From assembly GCA_945888595.1 (NCBI GenBank), contig CAMDAO010000016.1, forward strand, positions 1 through 35,148: a DNA stretch of 35,148 nt, written 5' to 3'. The stretch comes from Chryseobacterium gleum (lineage in GTDB: Bacteria; Bacteroidota; Bacteroidia; Flavobacteriales_D; Crocinitomicaceae). Shown here piece by piece: positions 24,547-32,844 of this stretch; within the stretch, counting starts at the first letter, position 1, and every line of letters starts with the position of its first letter. A model generated the notes under the pieces. The model was given only the letters and a program-made list of their open reading frames with translations. It searched no databases and was not told the origin of the DNA. Both the position numbers and the translations under genes were made by a program.

Positions 24547-25704
24547 ATGAAAGACATATCAATATATTTTTCTCCTGTACAAATAGATACTATTAAAACA
24601 GAAGGTTCAATAGGCAGCATCATAGAAATATATACAGAAGGAAATTTTCCTGAGATGCATGAAAATACCATAGCTATAATTTATGTTCCTGAATTTAGAA
24701 ATGGGGATAAACAATTTCAAGGGGAAAAAAATGATGATTTTAGAACTTACCTCTATTCCTTATTTACTGGCGTAGATTGGGTGAAAAAGATATATGACTG
24801 CGGAACAATCTTGCCTGGAAAGGAAATAGAGGATACTTATTTTGCTGTTTCCCAAGTAACAGCAGAACTGGTAAAACATAAAATAATACCAATCATCGTA
24901 GGAGGAACACAAGATCTGACGTTTGCCATGTACAAAGGCTATGAGAAACTAGAGCAAATGATAAATATTTGTTCTGTTGATCATAAATTAGATCTAGGCA
25001 ATCCCGATGAAGCAATCAATAAAGATGGGTATTTAAGTCATCTCCTTACGCACAGACCCTGTTTCCTATTTAATCATGCAAATATAGGATGTCAAGCTCC
25101 TTTTGTAAGTAAAGACGAACAAGATCTTTTTGATAAATTATATTTTGACACTTGCCGATTAGGAGAATTTAATTCTGACTTCAAAAAAGCTGAACCTCAT
25201 TTAAGAAATGCAGATATTCTGAGTTTAGATGTTCAAAGCATAAGAAGTTCTGATTTTAAAGGAGATTATTACAATTCTCCGAATGGATTTTATGCGGAAC
25301 AAATTTGCCAAATCACTAAGTATGCCGGCATAAGTGACAAGTTGACATCCTTCGGTATTTTTAACGTCTTTCCCAATGGAAATCAAAAAGAAAACGATCA
25401 CCTAATTGCACAATTTATTTGGTATTTTATGGATGGCGTTTCACTTAGAAAAGGCGATTTCCCCATTGGAAGTAAGAAAGACTATACAAAATTTCTAGTG
25501 AACCTAGATGACTTTCAGGATGAAATAATTTTCTACAAAAGTGATAAATCTGAAAGATGGTGGATGGAAGTGCCATACCCACCGCAGCATGGCGTTAAAT
25601 ATGAACGTCATCATCTAGTCCCTTGTGATCATAAAGATTATGAAAGGGCAATGAAGAATGAATTGCCTAATCTATGGTGGAAAACGTATCAAAAACTAGG
25701 ATAA
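24547..25704 (+). CDS. Arginase/ureohydrolase-fold protein with degenerate metal site
   Basis: A 385-residue protein that would usually be annotated formimidoylglutamase or arginase family. The fold is recognisable from IIPIIVGGTQDLTFAMY, NICSVDHKLDLG and ADILSLDVQSIRSSD. In active enzymes these are GGDHS, DAHxD and SxDxD. Here GGTQD (119-123) lacks the metal histidine, DHKLD (145-149) has lysine where the second histidine belongs, and SLDVQ (226-230) has glutamine where an aspartate ligand belongs. So at least three of the six manganese ligands are changed, and amidohydrolase activity is doubtful. A long C-terminal extension ends in WWKTYQKLG and contains SERWWMEVPYPPQ. It lies 185 bases upstream of the porP-gldKLMN cluster on the same strand. 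Function unknown. Confidence 0.8.
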   Translation: MKDISIYFSPVQIDTIKTEGSIGSIIEIYTEGNFPEMHENTIAIIYVPEFRNGDKQFQGEKNDDFRTYLYSLFTGVDWVKKIYDCGTILPGKEIEDTYFAVSQVTAELVKHKIIPIIVGGTQDLTFAMYKGYEKLEQMINICSVDHKLDLGNPDEAINKDGYLSHLLTHRPCFLFNHANIGCQAPFVSKDEQDLFDKLYFDTCRLGEFNSDFKKAEPHLRNADILSLDVQSIRSSDFKGDYYNSPNGFYAEQICQITKYAGISDKLTSFGIFNVFPNGNQKENDHLIAQFIWYFMDGVSLRKGDFPIGSKKDYTKFLVNLDDFQDEIIFYKSDKSERWWMEVPYPPQHGVKYERHHLVPCDHKDYERAMKNELPNLWWKTYQKLG

Positions 25705-25880
25705 TAGGTTTTTGAGAAATTCTAAACTGATTGCTAGAAATGAACTACTTAAAACACTCTTTGACTTGAAACTTTTCTCAAAACAATCTTTTTTTTTGAA
25801 AAAACAAGAATATTTAAATAATATTATCTACTTTAGACGCCAATTACAAAATTTTATTAAACAGGACTATTGAAGTAATC

Positions 25881-25891
25881 TATTTTAGTAT
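25881..25891 (+). promoter_or_regulatory. TATTTTAGTAT box at the porP start codon
   Basis: The 11-base string TATTTTAGTAT overlaps the porP/sprF-like ATG (25890). The same 11 bases occur upstream of gldK at 26917-26927. The first eight bases differ from TAnnTTTG by one base. It may be a promoter or operator of T9SS genes, or chance in AT-rich DNA. Confidence 0.3.
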
Positions 25892-26840
25892 GAGTAAAAA
25901 AAGTATTTTATTAACATTTTTTCTATTGCTTTTTGCAGGTGTCACGTTTACTCAGCAAGACATGTTATTGACACACTTTATTTATAACAAAATGGGGTTA
26001 AACCCAGGTTCCACTGGGCTAGATGAAGGATTTTGTGCTACTTCAGCATATAGAAATCAATGGGATAAAGTAGACGGTGCTCCAAACTCCGCTATATTAA
26101 ATTTGGAAGGGAATATGAATAGATTTTTCCCTGGAGGACTTGGGATAAATTTTTACCATGATGCAATTGGATTTGGTAGACAAAATAACTTAATGGTAAA
26201 TTATTCATATCCTGTTGAATTGCCAAGTGGAGATAAATTAGGGATTGGAATAGGTGTTGGTTTTGAAGGATATGGTATGAAACCTACTTGGGTTACACCA
26301 GATCAAAGTGCAACGGTTGATAATTCTCTTCCTTCTGGATATTCATCAATGGGCCTAGATATGAATTTTGGCCTATATTATAAATCGACAAAGAATTTCT
26401 ATGTTGGTTTATCTAGTACACACATAACAGCAACGGAATTATCGAACAAAAACGTACTAGGAACAGCGAGCCAAAAATACTTAATTGCTAGACATTATTA
26501 TTTAATGACTGGCTACAAAAAACAACTTGGTACGTCTTTAAATTACTTAGATTTTCAGCTGTTATTGAAATCAGATGCGAAAAAATCGTCTGTTGACATT
26601 AATACTCGTTTTATATTAGGATCAATTGGATATGCTGGTTTAACATATAGAACCTCAGATGCAGTAGCTGTTATGCTAGGTTTTAATCCATTTACTAATT
26701 TTACGGTTGGGTATTCTTATGATTTAACATTAAATAAGTTGTCAAGTATATCGAGAGGGTCTCACGAGATTCTTTTAAAATATTGTTATTTTTTGCCCAT
26801 ACCGCCTGTAGCAGTATCAAGGCATCCACGGTGGTTGTAA
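25890..26840 (+). CDS. PorP/SprF-family T9SS outer-membrane protein
   Basis: A 316-residue outer-membrane barrel. Signal peptide about 1-21 (FAGVTFTQ), then QDMLLTHFIYNKMGLNPGSTG, the family opening. Beta strands recur throughout: LGIGIGVGFEGYG, NFGLYYKSTKNFYVGLSS, YAGLTYRTSDAVAVMLGF and FTVGYSYDLTLNKLS. It ends in a non-canonical RHPRWL. PorP/SprF proteins anchor the GldK/N ring to the outer membrane and to surface partners; here it lies immediately before gldK, matching the porP-porK-L-M-N order of Porphyromonas. The 116-base gap to gldK contains the shared TATTTTAGTAT box. Confidence 0.9.
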   Translation: MSKKSILLTFFLLLFAGVTFTQQDMLLTHFIYNKMGLNPGSTGLDEGFCATSAYRNQWDKVDGAPNSAILNLEGNMNRFFPGGLGINFYHDAIGFGRQNNLMVNYSYPVELPSGDKLGIGIGVGFEGYGMKPTWVTPDQSATVDNSLPSGYSSMGLDMNFGLYYKSTKNFYVGLSSTHITATELSNKNVLGTASQKYLIARHYYLMTGYKKQLGTSLNYLDFQLLLKSDAKKSSVDINTRFILGSIGYAGLTYRTSDAVAVMLGFNPFTNFTVGYSYDLTLNKLSSISRGSHEILLKYCYFLPIPPVAVSRHPRWL

Positions 26841-26916
26841 ACATAAAAAATAAAAATTGTAACCATTTTAATAAAGTTTCCGTTATAGTGAAAAGTAGAT
26901 TAATCCTGTAGATTGT

Positions 26917-26927
26917 TATTTTAGTAT
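26917..26927 (+). promoter_or_regulatory. TATTTTAGTAT box upstream of gldK
   Basis: Identical to the 11 bases over the porP start (25881-25891). It lies 29 bases before ATG 26957, so if it is a -7-type element it would give a leader of about 25 bases. Confidence 0.3.
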
Positions 26928-26956
26928 TCGGAAAAGATATAAAAAAAGAGGTAGAT

Positions 26957-28534
26957 ATGAAAAAACTATTGTTAATCAGTTTAATAAGTGCAGCGCTAGC
27001 TTCTTGTAGTACAAGAACTGGGCATTTAACTGGCGTGTTAGTAAGACCTATGTATTTTCCAGAAATTCCACTAGGGATGGTTTATGTAAATGCTGGAGGG
27101 TATAACATGGGAGAAAATGATCAAGATGTTCCATTCCTTCATCAAACACGAGCTAAGACTGTATCCGTTCAAGCATTTTATATGGACCAAACTGAAATAT
27201 CCAACAATGAATATAGACAGTTTGTTGAATGGGTGCGAGATTCAATTGCTCGTGATAAGATTTATTTAAATGAAGCTGGTAGAACCAGTGGTTTTAAAAA
27301 TGAAGAATGGACCGATGACAAAGCGAAAGAGTGGATCAATTACCAAGATTTATACTTCGATGAAGGAACATTGGAATATACACCATATGATCCAGCGGAT
27401 AGAGCTTTGGGCCGTACTTTATTTAATCTTAATTGGGATAGAGAAATAAATTACACAGATCCTGAGTTAGTTCCTCTCTTAGCTGACATGTATTACCCTC
27501 AGCCAGAACGTTTCTTTAAGAGAAAAGAAATTGACACTAGAAAGCTAATGTATAAATACTATTGGGTAGATTTAATTGAAGCTGCAAAAAGAGGTCGTAT
27601 AAATATTACTCCTGATGGATATGATAATCAAGGTGAGAAAATTGTTACTGAACACAGAACATTGGAAACACCTCCTCATCCTTTCACTAAAGACCCTCAA
27701 GGTCAAGATTTGGACTTAGGACATTTTAATAAAAAAGGTCAAAATAATGCTATTCGTGGTCATGAGCAAAGACAACGATTTATAATAGATGAATTAATTA
27801 ATGTTTATCCAGATACATTATGTTGGATTAGAGATTTTACCTATTCATTTCATGATCCAATGACCCAAATGTACTTTTGGCATCCAGCATATGATAATTA
27901 CCCAGTAGTTGGTATTACTTGGTTCCAAGCAAAAGCTTTTAGTATTTGGAGAACACAATTATTGAACTCTTGGTTAGTTTCGATGGGGGACATTTTTGTA
28001 AATGACTTTCGATTACCAACTGAAGCAGAATGGGAAAGAGGCTCGCGTGGTAATTTAGATTTAGCTGCATACCCTTGGGGTGGACCATACAATAGAAATG
28101 ATGGAGGTTGTTTTCTAGGTAATTTCAAACCAATGAGAGGTAGATATTTTGAAGATGGTGGATTCCACACTGTTAAAGTATACTCGTACAATCCAAATGG
28201 CTGGGGTTTATATTGTATGGCAGGAAATGTTTCAGAATGGTGCGAGACTGCATATGATGAATCAATGAATGAGTTTTCTCACGATCTCAACACAGATTAT
28301 AAATACAACGCTATGGATTGGGATCCGCCGTCAATGAAAAGAAAAATATTAAGAGGTGGATCTTGGAAAGATATTGGTTATTACATGCAAAATTCAACTC
28401 GAACGTTTGAATACCAAGATAGTTCAAAATCATATGTTGGATTCAGAGATGTGATGACACACTTAGGTCGTGGAGGTCGTGACTTTACGAGAGAAGGGGG
28501 AGAAGAGATCCAAAGTGACATTCAATTAAGATAA
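26957..28534 (+). CDS. gldK: T9SS ring lipoprotein GldK/PorK
   Basis: A 525-residue outer-membrane lipoprotein forming, with GldN, the large periplasmic ring of the T9SS. The lipobox ALASC puts the lipidated cysteine at residue 17. The formylglycine-enzyme (FGE/sulfatase-modifying) fold is seen in MVYVNAGGYNMGEND, FYMDQTEISNNEYRQFVEWV, FRLPTEAEWERGSRG, GNVSEWCE and ILRGGSWKDIGYY, ending STRTFEYQDSSKSYVGFRDV. The fold is structural in this family. An insertion between about residues 100 and 300 is typical of GldK. A rare SD-like GAGG lies at 26948-26951, five bases before ATG. First gene of gldKLMN; gldL begins 41 bases after it. Confidence 0.96.
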   Translation: MKKLLLISLISAALASCSTRTGHLTGVLVRPMYFPEIPLGMVYVNAGGYNMGENDQDVPFLHQTRAKTVSVQAFYMDQTEISNNEYRQFVEWVRDSIARDKIYLNEAGRTSGFKNEEWTDDKAKEWINYQDLYFDEGTLEYTPYDPADRALGRTLFNLNWDREINYTDPELVPLLADMYYPQPERFFKRKEIDTRKLMYKYYWVDLIEAAKRGRINITPDGYDNQGEKIVTEHRTLETPPHPFTKDPQGQDLDLGHFNKKGQNNAIRGHEQRQRFIIDELINVYPDTLCWIRDFTYSFHDPMTQMYFWHPAYDNYPVVGITWFQAKAFSIWRTQLLNSWLVSMGDIFVNDFRLPTEAEWERGSRGNLDLAAYPWGGPYNRNDGGCFLGNFKPMRGRYFEDGGFHTVKVYSYNPNGWGLYCMAGNVSEWCETAYDESMNEFSHDLNTDYKYNAMDWDPPSMKRKILRGGSWKDIGYYMQNSTRTFEYQDSSKSYVGFRDVMTHLGRGGRDFTREGGEEIQSDIQLR

Positions 28535-28575
28535 TAAAGAAGCTAAAATAAATAATAAATTAAACCAAAAAAGTT

Positions 28576-29406
28576 ATGAGTTCAAGTGGAGGCGGTTTTT
28601 TCGCAAGTAAAAAATTTAAAAATACAATGAAATTCGTCTACGGATGGGGAGGTGCGATTGTAATTGTAGGAGCGATGTTTAAGATTCAGCATTGGCCTGG
28701 AGCATCAATCATGTTGATTAGTGGTCTTGGAATTGAAGCATGTATTTTTACTTTGTCTGCATTTGAGCCATTGCATGAAGATCCTAATTGGGAATTAGCT
28801 TATCCTGAATTGGCAATGGGAAACTCAGAAGAATTAGACCACGATTCAGACTTAGCAAATTCTCGTTTAAAAAACAAAGGTTCTGTTACAGATCAGTTAG
28901 ATGAAATGTTAACAGAGGCTCAAATTGACGTACAATTACTAACAAGATTAGGAGACGGAATGCGTGCTTTAGGAGATAATGCTGCTCAGTTAAAAGAGAC
29001 ATCAACAGCTGTAGTTGCTACTGATTCTTATGTGTCAAGTTTACAAGTTGCTTCTGAAAAAGTATCTAACTTGTCTGATGCGTATGAGAGAGCATCCGTA
29101 TCTATTTCTGGTATGACCTACTCTACAGAAGAAGGTACTTCTTTTGGTGAACAAATTTCAAAAGTTTCTAAAAACTTAGCGGCGTTGAATAATGTGTATG
29201 AATTGCAATTAAAAGGATCTTCGGCACATTTAGAATCAACTGAAAAATTCCAGTCTCAAATAACTGAAATGATGCAAAATTTGTCAGATTCAACCGAAGA
29301 TACGAAAAGATACAAAGAAAACATGGCAATGTTGTCTGTTAACCTGACTGATTTAAATACAGTATATGGTAACATGTTAAAGGCTATGACTATTAATAAG
29401 GGTTAA
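28576..29406 (+). CDS. gldL: T9SS inner-membrane motor protein GldL/PorL
   Basis: A 276-residue protein with two adjacent membrane helices (about residues 19-35 and 43-63), then a long cytoplasmic coiled-coil region (about 100-275). The first helix ends AMFKIQHWPGAS. The second contains GIEACIFTLSAFEP, in which Glu54 matches the conserved glutamate used for proton-driven rotation in the GldL-GldM motor (Glu49 in Flavobacterium johnsoniae). Lys36 and His39 in the loop are also conserved-looking. GldL pentamers surround a GldM dimer. It ends 69 bases before gldM. Confidence 0.95.
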   Translation: MSSSGGGFFASKKFKNTMKFVYGWGGAIVIVGAMFKIQHWPGASIMLISGLGIEACIFTLSAFEPLHEDPNWELAYPELAMGNSEELDHDSDLANSRLKNKGSVTDQLDEMLTEAQIDVQLLTRLGDGMRALGDNAAQLKETSTAVVATDSYVSSLQVASEKVSNLSDAYERASVSISGMTYSTEEGTSFGEQISKVSKNLAALNNVYELQLKGSSAHLESTEKFQSQITEMMQNLSDSTEDTKRYKENMAMLSVNLTDLNTVYGNMLKAMTINKG

Positions 29407-29475
29407 AAAATATTTAGTCAACAATTACAATAGTAATAAGTATTAAAATTTTATAACCTTAAAAGATAAATAGAC

Positions 29476-31230
29476 ATGAGTGGAGGAAGAGAAACCCCAA
29501 GGCAAAAAATGATTGGTCTTATGTATTTGGTGCTATTAGCGCTTTTAGCTATGAACGTATCAAAAGCAGTATTAGACGCATTTGTTGCCATTGAGAAAAA
29601 TTTGCAAACAGCAGCCATAACGCAGTTAGATAGAGGTGATTCTGCTTTGAAAGATTTAGTAGAAGCAGGTGAAGATAAGACAAACCCAATTAAAGCTCAA
29701 AAGGTCAAATATTTTTTGACAATTGTAGCTAAAATAAATGCTGCTACCGCGAAAAGAATAGAATTGTTAGATGGTGTTAAAATGAGCATACTAGAAAAAA
29801 GTGGTGAACTTCTAACTCCTAAGAAAGATGATGAAGCAACGGTAATTTGGGTGCCTTACAGTAAAAAAACACCTTTAAAACCAGCTCTAATCAATTTAAT
29901 GGCTATCAGTGCAAAGGATCAATACGATGTTCCTATGCATGAAATTATTGGTGAAAATCTAGAGCCGATTACAGGATCTGGAAAAGAGATTTGGTCTAGT
30001 TACACTGCTTTTAGAAGCGAAATTTGTGACTTAGTTGGAACTTACTCTCCTCCTGGAGGAAAAAAATATGTTTTTAAATCTACCAGTATTAATAAGTTCA
30101 AGAATAATCAAGAACTTGAAAAACTAGTAGATGCAATGATAAAGAAGAATGCAGGTAAATTTAACATGCTTGATGATGGAGAAATTATCAAGCAAATTTA
30201 TATGTTGTTATCTAAAAATGAAATTGCAGATATGCAGGAAGAGAAAGATCTTCATTGGATAGCAAGAACATTTGATCATGCGCCATTGGTTGCTGCACTT
30301 GCTTCCTTAACGGCTCTTCAACAAGAAGTTTTATCCGCTAGAGCAACAGCAATAGCTCTTATCAAAAGCAGAGTATCCACTGGAGAATATAGTTTCAATA
30401 AGATAATGGCTATTTCTTATGGAGATGCATTTGTTAATGCAGGAGAAGAAGCTGAGATTGGCGTAATGATGGCAGCATTTGATTCTGATAATCAGCCTAT
30501 TGTAACAACAAATGCTGGACAAGTTACTATCGCAGATGGACGAGGAACAATCAAAGTCAAAGTTTCGGGAGGTGATGAAATGAAACTGAATGGTACAGTT
30601 GCTATCAAAAAGAAATCAGGAGAAGTCAAATCTGCACCTTGGGAGCGTGTTATTAAAATTGTAAAACCAATGGGAACTGTTTCTTTACCAGAGATGAATG
30701 TTTTATACAGGGGTTATAAAAACAAAGTGGATGGTGTTGCTTCAGGTTATGCACAAACTATTCTTTCTGGAAATGGTGTTACTTTGACTAAAAACGGAAC
30801 AGGTTACATTGGAAGCCCTGGTGCTGCAAGAGAATGTTCTATAACCGTTTCGGGCAAAAACACGGTAACCAATAAAACGGTTTCATTGGGGGTATTTAAA
30901 TTTAGAGTTTCTAATTTACCGGCACCACAAGTTTATTTAGGAACGCTTGGAACAGGACAATCCGTTAGTAAATCTGCCGTAGGTAGTATGAATAAATTAT
31001 TTGCCAAATATCCACCTGAAATACCTTTAAATGCAGCCTTTGATGTTGCTTCATGGGAAGTGAATGTATCAGGAGCACCTCGTTCTGTATCAGGAACAGG
31101 AGCTATGTTATCATCTGAAGCACTTTCGCTCTTGAAACAAGCAAAAGCAGGTTCAAAAGTTAGTATTTCAGCTAAATACAAAGGCATGGGGTATTCAGGT
31201 AACATGGCAACCATATTAAATATTCAGTAA
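29476..31230 (+). CDS. gldM: T9SS inner-membrane motor shaft protein GldM/PorM
   Basis: A 584-residue protein with one N-terminal membrane helix (about 12-30, MIGLMYLVLLALLAMNVS) and a large periplasmic part. The first domain is helical (about 35-225), followed by beta domains, with RATAIALIKSRVSTGEYSF at the helical-to-beta transition and repeated Ig-like strands (GRGTIKVKVSGG, NGTGYIGSPGAA, SGYAQTILSGNGV). This agrees with the four-domain shaft D1-D4 of GldM/PorM, which transmits motor torque to the GldK/N ring. The helix begins with the family MSGGRETPRQKMI opening. Only 11 bases separate it from gldN. Confidence 0.95.
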   Translation: MSGGRETPRQKMIGLMYLVLLALLAMNVSKAVLDAFVAIEKNLQTAAITQLDRGDSALKDLVEAGEDKTNPIKAQKVKYFLTIVAKINAATAKRIELLDGVKMSILEKSGELLTPKKDDEATVIWVPYSKKTPLKPALINLMAISAKDQYDVPMHEIIGENLEPITGSGKEIWSSYTAFRSEICDLVGTYSPPGGKKYVFKSTSINKFKNNQELEKLVDAMIKKNAGKFNMLDDGEIIKQIYMLLSKNEIADMQEEKDLHWIARTFDHAPLVAALASLTALQQEVLSARATAIALIKSRVSTGEYSFNKIMAISYGDAFVNAGEEAEIGVMMAAFDSDNQPIVTTNAGQVTIADGRGTIKVKVSGGDEMKLNGTVAIKKKSGEVKSAPWERVIKIVKPMGTVSLPEMNVLYRGYKNKVDGVASGYAQTILSGNGVTLTKNGTGYIGSPGAARECSITVSGKNTVTNKTVSLGVFKFRVSNLPAPQVYLGTLGTGQSVSKSAVGSMNKLFAKYPPEIPLNAAFDVASWEVNVSGAPRSVSGTGAMLSSEALSLLKQAKAGSKVSISAKYKGMGYSGNMATILNIQ

Positions 31231-31241
31231 AAACAAAAATT

Positions 31242-32240
31242 ATGAGAAGTCTATTTTTTAGTGCAGTTGTAATATTCCTATCGGGAACAAGTATTGCTCA
31301 GCCAGAAATTAATGGTGGACCAGTAAACGTGCCTGCAAGTGGAATTGTAGATGGGGTTTTTATACAAGAACATATTCCAACAAAACGAATGATCCCTTAT
31401 GAATTTGTAAGAGAAGCGGACGTAATTTGGAGTAGACGAGTATGGGAATCAATAGACTTGAGAGAGAAGATAAATCATCCTTTATATTTTCCTTTAGATG
31501 AATATGACGCGCAAAACAACTGGGTAAGAAATGCATCCCGTTGGAGTTTATGGACTGTTTTAAAAACTCATATCTTAAACGGTGATCTTACTGTGTTCTC
31601 TGCATACAATCCTGTTGCATTCTCGATTACCGATGGAGATCAATTGAAATATCCTATCTATCCTCAACCGGGAATGAACTACTATACCGACAGTGCCTAT
31701 AGAAACGTATTATTTCCATACATGGGTACATTGGGAACTGAATCAACAACTCCAATTGCAAATAGCTTTGGTGAGGATAGTTCAGTAGTAATTGATGGGA
31801 TCACTACTTACATTTACCCGCCACGCGACACGACCTGGATGACTTCCCAAGATATTATTCAGTATAGAATGAAAGAAGATTGGTTTTTCGATAAAGAAAG
31901 ATCTGTTTTAGATGTTCGAATTATCGCAATAGCGCCAGTTAGATATAAAAAGGATCCTACAGGACAGATAACAGGAATGGAAGAATTATTTTGGTTGTAC
32001 TTCCCTCATTGTAGATTTGTTTTGAATAATTATTTCGTCTACAATGAGAAAAATGATGCACAATGGATGAGTTTTGACGATTTATTTTGGAAAAGAAGAT
32101 TTACATGTACGATTTACAAGCAAAACAATGTTATGGACAGAAAAGTTGAGACCTACAAAACTGGTGTTGATGCCTTATTTGAAGCAGACAAAGTTAAAGA
32201 AGAAATCAGAACCATTGAACATGATGTTTGGAGTTTCTAA
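31242..32240 (+). CDS. gldN: T9SS ring protein GldN/PorN
   Basis: A 332-residue periplasmic protein with a signal peptide (about 1-19, SGTSIAQPE). Family wording includes HIPTKRMIPYEFVREADVIWSRRVWESIDLREKINHPLYFP, RWSLWTVLKTHI, MKEDWFFDKERSVLDVRIIAIAPVR and FWLYFPHCRFVLNNY, which are distinctive of GldN. It binds GldK to form the ring under the outer membrane. Last gene of the gldKLMN run, followed by a strong terminator starting 15 bases after the stop. Confidence 0.95.
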   Translation: MRSLFFSAVVIFLSGTSIAQPEINGGPVNVPASGIVDGVFIQEHIPTKRMIPYEFVREADVIWSRRVWESIDLREKINHPLYFPLDEYDAQNNWVRNASRWSLWTVLKTHILNGDLTVFSAYNPVAFSITDGDQLKYPIYPQPGMNYYTDSAYRNVLFPYMGTLGTESTTPIANSFGEDSSVVIDGITTYIYPPRDTTWMTSQDIIQYRMKEDWFFDKERSVLDVRIIAIAPVRYKKDPTGQITGMEELFWLYFPHCRFVLNNYFVYNEKNDAQWMSFDDLFWKRRFTCTIYKQNNVMDRKVETYKTGVDALFEADKVKEEIRTIEHDVWSF

Positions 32241-32254
32241 ATATATTACTTAAA

Positions 32255-32287
32255 AAATCCTCAGTATTCGCTGAGGATTTTTTTTTA
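32255..32287 (+). terminator. Strong intrinsic terminator after gldN
   Basis: AAATCCTCAG (32255-32264) pairs perfectly with CTGAGGATTT (32271-32280) across a six-base loop, followed by nine or more Ts. It ends the T9SS transcript. Confidence 0.93.
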
Positions 32288-32844
32288 TACTTAAAGTTAT
32301 GAAAGTTGACTTAAGAATACAGGATCAAACCCGAATGTTGTGGGGAGCTAGAAAAATTACTTTCAAATCTACTTCTGTTTTCATTTTCTCACTTTTCCTT
32401 GATGAAGAGAAAATGCAATTTTTGAAGAAGAACAAATACTATTTGTGAAGACTGAACGTTAGTGAAGGGATAGGTAGTGCCAGGAAGTAAGCAAAAATCA
32501 AGGATCTTTCCAAGGAATTTTTTACTCCATTCCATTTCGTAAAACCGCACGTAAATACTTTCCTTCACGCTATATTTCGCGAAAAAGCGAAACGCGCTTA
32601 TGGAAAAATTTACAACTAATTCTGTGGAAAGACCATTTCAACTTCACTTCGAAATGAATTTCATTAGTGACTCGTTTTATTTAATATTTTATAATAGTCC
32701 CCCCAAGTTTTGGTATTGATCCAGAATAACCACAATTTGCTTTAAAATAGCAGTCCGATTTCATGTTATTATTTTCACCCAATTGTTCAGAGCATAATCA
32801 ACATGCACCTTTCACAATTCAGAAAGGTTTCCTACATTTGTAGT
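32288..32844. other. About 560-base stretch without a convincing gene, rich in inverted repeats
   Basis: No homologous protein is recognisable. Seen: a nine-base perfect hairpin (32382-32390 with 32407-32415), a six-base hairpin with loop ACT (32432-32446), an outer inverted repeat (32505-32519 with 32618-32632, 13 of 15 paired), a TTTCGC/GCGAAA hairpin (32575-32592), an imperfect stem near 32642-32668 and a run of six Cs (32699-32704). Two short frames exist: a 49-residue plus-strand frame at 32299-32448 and a 59-residue minus-strand GTG frame at 32389-32568. Neither has a ribosome site or a recognised product. The stretch may be a decayed mobile repeat or a structured RNA. Confidence 0.5.
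32810..32840 (+). promoter_or_regulatory. Candidate promoter of the ABC-F gene
   Basis: TTTC at 32810-32813 (-33-like, one mismatch) and TACATTTG at 32833-32840 (exact TAnnTTTG) are spaced by 19 bases. The -7 box ends four bases before ATG 32845, predicting a start at or next to the ATG. Confidence 0.6.

Noticed and set aside
26957-28534. gldK product as an active formylglycine-generating or sulfatase-modifying enzyme
   Set aside because: The FGE-like fold is structural in GldK/PorK; the lipobox, insertion and gldLMN neighbours identify a T9SS ring component.
32299-32448. 49-residue plus-strand frame after the gldN terminator
   Set aside because: No ribosome site, no recognised product, overlaps hairpins and an opposite-strand frame of similar quality.
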